A stretch of 8,886 nucleotides of DNA from Lachnospiraceae bacterium. GTDB taxonomy: Bacteria > Bacillota_A > Clostridia > Lachnospirales > Lachnospiraceae. The DNA is taken from NCBI GenBank assembly GCA_009774655.1, contig VSOD01000158.1, forward strand, positions 1-8,886, given 5' to 3'. The translations under genes were made by a program, and so were the position numbers. Positions 5,222 through 8,886 of the stretch are shown here, piece after piece (position 1 is the first letter of the stretch; each line of letters begins with the position of its first letter). Under the pieces are notes generated by a model, which was given only the letters and a program-made list of their open reading frames with translations, had not been told where the DNA came from and ran no database searches.

Positions 5222-6724
5222 ATGTTTTTATCATACAGCAAGACAGGAGGCCGAAAGGCCGCCTCTTTTCTGCTTGCAGCATTTATTGTCTGCTGCGCAT
5301 CCTTCAGCGGCCGGATGACGGTATATGCCGCCTCTCTGGAAGAGCTGGAGCTGGAACAGGAAGCCCAGAAAGCCCTTCCCGTTGAATCCAATGACATCGA
5401 CAACTGGCCCGCCGGCCCTGTGACAAGCGCACAGTCCGCTATTCTTATGAATGTGGACACCGGCGCTGTTCTGTATGCCAAAAATATCCATAAGAAATCT
5501 TTTCCCGCCAGCACCACGAAGATCCTCACCTGTCTGGTGGCCATGGAGCAGGGCAATCTGGACGATACCGTCACCTTTTCCACCGAGGCGGTATTTTCCG
5601 TGCCGGGCGACGGCTCCAACATGGGTATGGACGTGGGAGAAGCCATCACCATGGAGCAGTGTCTCTACGGCATTCTCGTAGGTTCCGCCAATGAGGTTGC
5701 CAATGCGGTGGGGGAGCATATCGCTGGCTCCATCGAAGGCTTTGTGGATCTGATGAATGAGCGGGCAGCCGAACTTGGATGTACGGACAGCCATTTCATG
5801 AACACCAACGGCCTGCACGATGACAACCACTATACCACCGCCTACGATCTGGCGCTCATCGCATCCGCCTTTTTCAGAAATGACATGCTCTGCAAAATAG
5901 GCAACACGGCCAGCTATGAATTTACGGCAACACCAACGCAGCCCGACGACTTCATCCTGCGGAACAAGCATAAGATGATTACCGGTGAAGTCGCCTACGA
6001 CGGCGTTCTGGGCGGGAAAACCGGATACACCGACAATTCCAGGCAAACTCTCGTCACCTGCGCGGAGAGAAACGGTATGCGCCTCGTCTGCGTCGTTTTC
6101 CGGGAGGAGACGCCGAATCAGTTCACGGACACGATGGAATTGTTTGATTACGGCTTCAACAATTTCCAGATCATGAACATTGCCGAGAACGAGAAGAAAT
6201 ACCAGCTGGAAACGTCAGGTTTCCTGCACACCGGCAATGACATCTTCGGCAGCTCCAGACCGATCCTGTCCATCGACAGCAAAAGCCGGGTGATCGTTCC
6301 GAACACCATCACCTTTGACGACCTGGAGTCAACGATCGACTACAATGTCTCGGATGGCAACCGCATCGCGCAGATCCGTTATTCCTATCATGATGCCTAT
6401 GTGGGAAACGCCTATCTCGAACTGGCAGCCGACAACACCGCCGCCTATGAGTTTGATACGAATCTGGATACTGCCAATGTGAGTGTAGAGAGAGTGGAAG
6501 ATACGCCGCAGGAGACGGATCCTGCGCAGGACAACACCATTTTTATCAATGTCAAAACCGTTCTGATCTGCATTCTCGCCATCGCCGCCGCTCTGATACT
6601 GACATTCGTCCTGCGCGCACTGGCCGTCAACAGCAACAACGCCAAACGCCGCCAGAACCGCGTGAAGCGGAAACAGCGGCGAAGAGAACGGCTCCGTTCC
6701 GAGATGGATGATTTCGATTTCTAA
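5222..6724 (+). CDS. D-alanyl-D-alanine carboxypeptidase, peptidase S11 (PBP5/DacA-like)
   Basis: This 500-residue low-molecular-weight penicillin-binding protein trims the terminal D-alanine from peptidoglycan pentapeptides outside the membrane. A signal peptide spans about residues 10-37 (VYA-AS cleavage likely). The three active-site motifs are intact: SxxK as S97-T-T-K100, SxN as S155-A-N157, and KTG at 266-268 in GGKTGYTDNS. Further family blocks are DVGEAITMEQCLYGILVGSAN and HFMNTNGLHDDNHYTTAYDLA. A beta-rich PBP5-type domain 2 seems to cover about 320-420. Instead of the usual short amphipathic anchor, a full hydrophobic segment (about 444-466) is followed by a strongly basic cytoplasmic tail (475-492) and an acidic end. 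GAAAGG lies about 10 nt before the ATG. The gene overlaps the convergent exonuclease gene by 4 bp. It could be named dacA or dacF; the paralogue cannot be fixed. Confidence 0.93.
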   Translation: MFLSYSKTGGRKAASFLLAAFIVCCASFSGRMTVYAASLEELELEQEAQKALPVESNDIDNWPAGPVTSAQSAILMNVDTGAVLYAKNIHKKSFPASTTKILTCLVAMEQGNLDDTVTFSTEAVFSVPGDGSNMGMDVGEAITMEQCLYGILVGSANEVANAVGEHIAGSIEGFVDLMNERAAELGCTDSHFMNTNGLHDDNHYTTAYDLALIASAFFRNDMLCKIGNTASYEFTATPTQPDDFILRNKHKMITGEVAYDGVLGGKTGYTDNSRQTLVTCAERNGMRLVCVVFREETPNQFTDTMELFDYGFNNFQIMNIAENEKKYQLETSGFLHTGNDIFGSSRPILSIDSKSRVIVPNTITFDDLESTIDYNVSDGNRIAQIRYSYHDAYVGNAYLELAADNTAAYEFDTNLDTANVSVERVEDTPQETDPAQDNTIFINVKTVLICILAIAAALILTFVLRALAVNSNNAKRRQNRVKRKQRRRERLRSEMDDFDF

Positions 6725-7677
6725 CGTCCGGGTTTTTTGACATTGATGATCTTCTTATAGTCTTTTGATTTCTTCTGTTTATCACGGATGGCCTCCACCT
6801 CGGCCTCCGTGATAAATTTTTCTGTCTTGACGACATAGACCATCTTATCCTCAGATTTACGCATACGTACTTTGGACTTCATATAACCATGCCTGTCACA
6901 GTAAGACACACAATAATAGTGCTTGCCGTTGGGCGTAAACCAGCGGATCTTCCTGCGCAGACTCCTGCGGCACAGATAGCATTTCGTACTGCTCACCGTG
7001 CGGTCCTCCATGGCCTGTGCCTTATCGGCAAATCCTCTGGAGATGTATTTGGCATAAGTATCGAACTGGACATGGATCTCCGACTGCTTGTCCTTCGGAA
7101 TATGAAACACATCATAGGAATAGTTCCGCAGCACTTCCTGATCCAGAAGCGCCAGCACCTTCGCCGTGTAATAGGCGTCGCTGAAAGCGCGGTGAAAAGG
7201 GATATCCTTCTCAATCTTAAGATAATCAATGGCATACTCCAATGACCTTCTGGACTTCCGGTCCTCGAAACCGATGCTGAACAGCTTCTGCACATCCAGA
7301 AAAGGAAACGGTCCGTCCGCCAGCGTCTGCATACCGTAATAACTGAGATTCCTCTGCAGCTCCGTCAAGTCCATGGCACCCCAGGTACAGAAGACAGGGG
7401 CCTCCCCGCACCAGTCAAAGAACTGCTCCGCAACCTCCGCAAAAGGCCGTCCGTGTTCAAGCTGATCCATCTGCAGATGGATCAACTTCCTTGTGATGTG
7501 GTGCATCTCGTGATATACCTGCGGCTTTATAAGCTCCGAAAACTCACTCACCATCTGCCGCTCACTGTTGAGCCTGATCGCACCGATCTCCACGATCTCG
7601 AAAGGAAGAAGTTTCGATTCTTCCTCCTTCCCGTCGCTGCTCTGATTCCATTCCAAATCCAATACAATATAATTCAT
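6721..7677 (-). CDS. DEDDh 3'-5' exonuclease with C-terminal Cys/His cluster
   Basis: This is a 318-residue DnaQ-like (RNase T/ERI-1 type) exonuclease. The catalytic residues are visible: ExoI IVLDLEWN with D7 and E9, ExoII WGAMD with D103, and ExoIII FHRAFSDA with H162 and D167, which makes it the DEDDh type using two metal ions. The catalytic domain ends near 185. The remainder is unusual: CYLC (C233, C236) and YYCVSYCDRHG (C256, C260, H263) could form a zinc-binding ribbon or knuckle, followed by a lysine/arginine-rich tail to the end, suggesting nucleic-acid contact. The substrate (DNA or small RNA) is not known. The ATG at 7675-7677 has GGAAAGAG about 4 nt upstream. It lies 69 bp downstream of the kinase gene on the same strand and is probably co-transcribed with it. 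Its 3' coding part also carries the terminator of the opposing carboxypeptidase gene. Confidence 0.9.
   Translation of the reverse strand: MNYIVLDLEWNQSSDGKEEESKLLPFEIVEIGAIRLNSERQMVSEFSELIKPQVYHEMHHITRKLIHLQMDQLEHGRPFAEVAEQFFDWCGEAPVFCTWGAMDLTELQRNLSYYGMQTLADGPFPFLDVQKLFSIGFEDRKSRRSLEYAIDYLKIEKDIPFHRAFSDAYYTAKVLALLDQEVLRNYSYDVFHIPKDKQSEIHVQFDTYAKYISRGFADKAQAMEDRTVSSTKCYLCRRSLRRKIRWFTPNGKHYYCVSYCDRHGYMKSKVRMRKSEDKMVYVVKTEKFITEAEVEAIRDKQKKSKDYKKIINVKKPGR
6778..6821 (+). terminator. Intrinsic terminator of the carboxypeptidase gene, inside the exonuclease coding region
   Basis: TTTATCACGGA (6778-6788) pairs with TCCGTGATAAA (6806-6816). The stem continues inward with GGCC/GGCC (6790-6793/6802-6805) past a single bulged T6789, around the 8-nt loop TCCACCTC. 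T6817-T6821 follow at once as the U-tract. It is about 54 bases past the carboxypeptidase stop and corresponds to codons around 286-300 of the opposing exonuclease. The opposite strand has no T-run after the stem, so it works in one direction only. Confidence 0.8.
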
Positions 7678-7686
7678 GCAACTCTT

Positions 7687-7758
7687 TCCGATCTTCTATT
7701 TCTTTCCGGCTCTCTTCTTCCTTCCGGCTTTCTGTCTCTCTCCGGCTTATACGCCCGG
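7687..7758. repeat. Four degenerate 18-nt tandem repeats between kinase and exonuclease genes
   Basis: TCCGRY recurs at exactly 7687, 7705, 7723 and 7741. The last three copies share TCCGGCT, and the unit filler is pyrimidine-rich (for example TCCGGCTTTCTGTCTCTC). The period of 18 nt equals six codons. The array fills the 69-bp intergenic gap and its last unit runs across the kinase stop codon (7747-7749). On the minus strand it is purine-rich, and in the kinase frame it reads as basic Ala-Gly hexapeptides. Confidence 0.6.
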
Positions 7759-8886
7759 TCTCTCCTGTCGCGTCCTGCTGCCGTGAATGATCTCACCCAG
7801 CGTCCGGTACAGCTTATCTACCTCCACCGGTTTCGACAGGTGCCCGTTCATCCCGCATTCCACAGACTTCTTCAAGTCGTCGTCAAAAGCATTGGCCGAC
7901 ATGGCGACGATCGGTATCGTGCGGCAGTCTTCCCGCTCCATACTGCGGATCGTGCGGGTGGCCTCGAGACCGTCCATGATCGGCATCATGATATCCATCA
8001 GGATCACATCGTAAGTGCCGGGCTTAGTTGTACGGATCCGTTCCACGGCCTCCGAGCCGTCATAGACACAGTCCACCGCAAAGCCCCGCTCCTCCAGCAA
8101 TGTCAAAGCGATCTCCGCATTCAGCTCATTGTCTTCCACGACCAGAATACGACAACCCTCGAAGGTGATCTCTTCCTCCTGTGCCTGCGTCTCCATATTC
8201 TCACCTTTTTCCAGCGGAATGGAGAAACTGAACGTGCTGCCTTCTCCCAATTCGCTGTCCAGCTGAATACTGCTTCCCATCATCTGGATCAGACGGCTGC
8301 TGATAGAAAGACCCAGGCCCGTGCCCTGCTGCTTGGAAGGGTTCCTGTCGGTGGCCTGCTCAAAGGAACGGAACACTCTCTTCTGGTCTTCCTTCGCAAT
8401 ACCGATTCCCGTATCACGCACCGCAAAATAGACTACCGATTCCTTCTCCAGCGTTTTCTCTTCCCGTACCGTCAGCGTCACCCTGCCCTTTGCAGGGGTA
8501 AACTTCACCGCATTGCCCAGCAGATTGATCAGCACCTGGCTGATACGCATTTTATCCGCCACAAACCAGGTATTCGTCACCTCGATCTCCTGCACGAAAT
8601 CTATCTTCTTGGCCGCCGCCTGCGTCATGATCAGTTCCCTGATCGTACCGAGCATCTCATGGATATCGAAATTGACCGCTTCCAGCTTCATCTTGCCGCT
8701 CTCGATCTTGGACATATCCAGAATGTCATTGATCAGGCCGAGCAGATAATTAGAGGATGACTGTATCTTCTGCAGACAGTCCATGATCCTGTCATGGCTC
8801 TGTTCCTGCTGCAGCGCGATAGCCGTCATACCGATGATACCATTCATGGGCGTGCGGATCTCATGGCTCATACGGGACAGGAAATC
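7747..8886 (-). CDS. Hybrid sensor histidine kinase/response regulator, C-terminal part
   Basis: The gene enters from the right edge; 379 residues are visible and the sensor region lies outside. The frame is open to the last base (DFLSRMSHEIRTP), so the ATG near 8871 is the internal methionine of the H-box, not a start. In visible numbering the order is: HisKA with phospho-acceptor H8 (SHEIRTPMN); HATPase_c with the N box LINLLGNAVKFTP (N125), DTGIGI (158-163) and GTGLGL (188-193); and after a short acidic linker a receiver domain with the acidic pair in VVEDNE (251-252), phospho-acceptor D298 in LMDIMMP, and the conserved K352 in LSKPVE. It should autophosphorylate and pass phosphate to its own receiver, then perhaps to a separate HPt protein. 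No HPt domain or output domain follows the receiver. The downstream partner on the same strand is the exonuclease. The signal is unknown. Confidence 0.95.
   Translation of the reverse strand, partial: DFLSRMSHEIRTPMNGIIGMTAIALQQEQSHDRIMDCLQKIQSSSNYLLGLINDILDMSKIESGKMKLEAVNFDIHEMLGTIRELIMTQAAAKKIDFVQEIEVTNTWFVADKMRISQVLINLLGNAVKFTPAKGRVTLTVREEKTLEKESVVYFAVRDTGIGIAKEDQKRVFRSFEQATDRNPSKQQGTGLGLSISSRLIQMMGSSIQLDSELGEGSTFSFSIPLEKGENMETQAQEEEITFEGCRILVVEDNELNAEIALTLLEERGFAVDCVYDGSEAVERIRTTKPGTYDVILMDIMMPIMDGLEATRTIRSMEREDCRTIPIVAMSANAFDDDLKKSVECGMNGHLSKPVEVDKLYRTLGEIIHGSRTRQERPGV

Noticed and set aside
5231..6046. Minus-strand open frame (about 271 codons) opposite the carboxypeptidase gene
   Set aside because: It lies fully antisense to a gene with intact SxxK, SxN and KTG motifs, and its translation has no family-like features.
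7453..8760. Long plus-strand open frame (about 435 codons) opposite the kinase and exonuclease genes
   Set aside because: The opposite strand encodes clear kinase and exonuclease motifs. The plus-strand translation is rich in His, Arg and Leu, has no recognisable domain and is a codon-bias shadow.
7747..8871. Kinase gene starting at the ATG at 8871
   Set aside because: The frame stays open to the window edge, and the residues before this Met (DFLSR) belong to the conserved H-box region, so it is internal.

Overview
This looks like ordinary chromosome from a Gram-positive bacterium of the Clostridia, most likely near Lachnospiraceae (inferred). The pointers are strong AGGAGG-type ribosome binding sites, TTGACA/TATAAT promoters with 17-bp spacers, AT-rich gaps between moderate-GC genes, a tRNA without an encoded CCA, and several proteins of a type I associate with that group: an AAA-ATPase-like/PD-(D/E)XK gene, a D-Ala-D-Ala carboxypeptidase with a basic tail, and a hybrid sensor kinase. 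The genus cannot be fixed from the sequence alone.

Layout, left to right. Bases 1-108 (minus) are the 5' end of an AAA-ATPase-like gene. A tRNA-Pro(CGG) gene with its own promoter and terminator follows (215-383). Next is a small accessory-looking patch: a 108-aa helical protein (392-718, minus) and, divergent from it, a 56-aa Arc-type ribbon-helix-helix (RHH) protein (831-1001, plus). Their shared gap carries three copies of TGCCGTCA lying over the leftward promoter, which suggests an autoregulated pair. A CPA2-type cation:proton antiporter (1170-2360, plus) and thioredoxin trxA (2454-2771, minus) converge on a strong hairpin terminator. trmB (2896-3534, minus) lies upstream of trxA. Divergent from trmB is a secreted or membrane-anchored S41-peptidase-like protein (3789-5018, plus), preceded by a possible 27-codon reading frame that overlaps its start codon by ATGA.

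The right part holds a D-alanyl-D-alanine carboxypeptidase (5222-6724, plus) that overlaps, tail to tail by 4 bp, a DEDDh exonuclease with a C-terminal Cys/His cluster (6721-7677, minus). The intrinsic terminator of the carboxypeptidase gene appears to lie inside the exonuclease coding sequence. A hybrid histidine kinase/response regulator (7747-8886, minus, 5' end outside the window) sits upstream of the exonuclease. The 69-bp gap between them is built of four degenerate 18-nt repeats in frame with the kinase.

Most genes are housekeeping or envelope functions: tRNA modification, redox, ion homeostasis, wall trimming and signalling. I see no phage module, insertion sequence, CRISPR array or clear defence system. 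The least explained parts are the RHH pair with its iterated operator, the nested terminator, the phased 18-nt repeats, and the small frame coupled to the S41 gene. No stretch longer than 300 bases lacks a gene.
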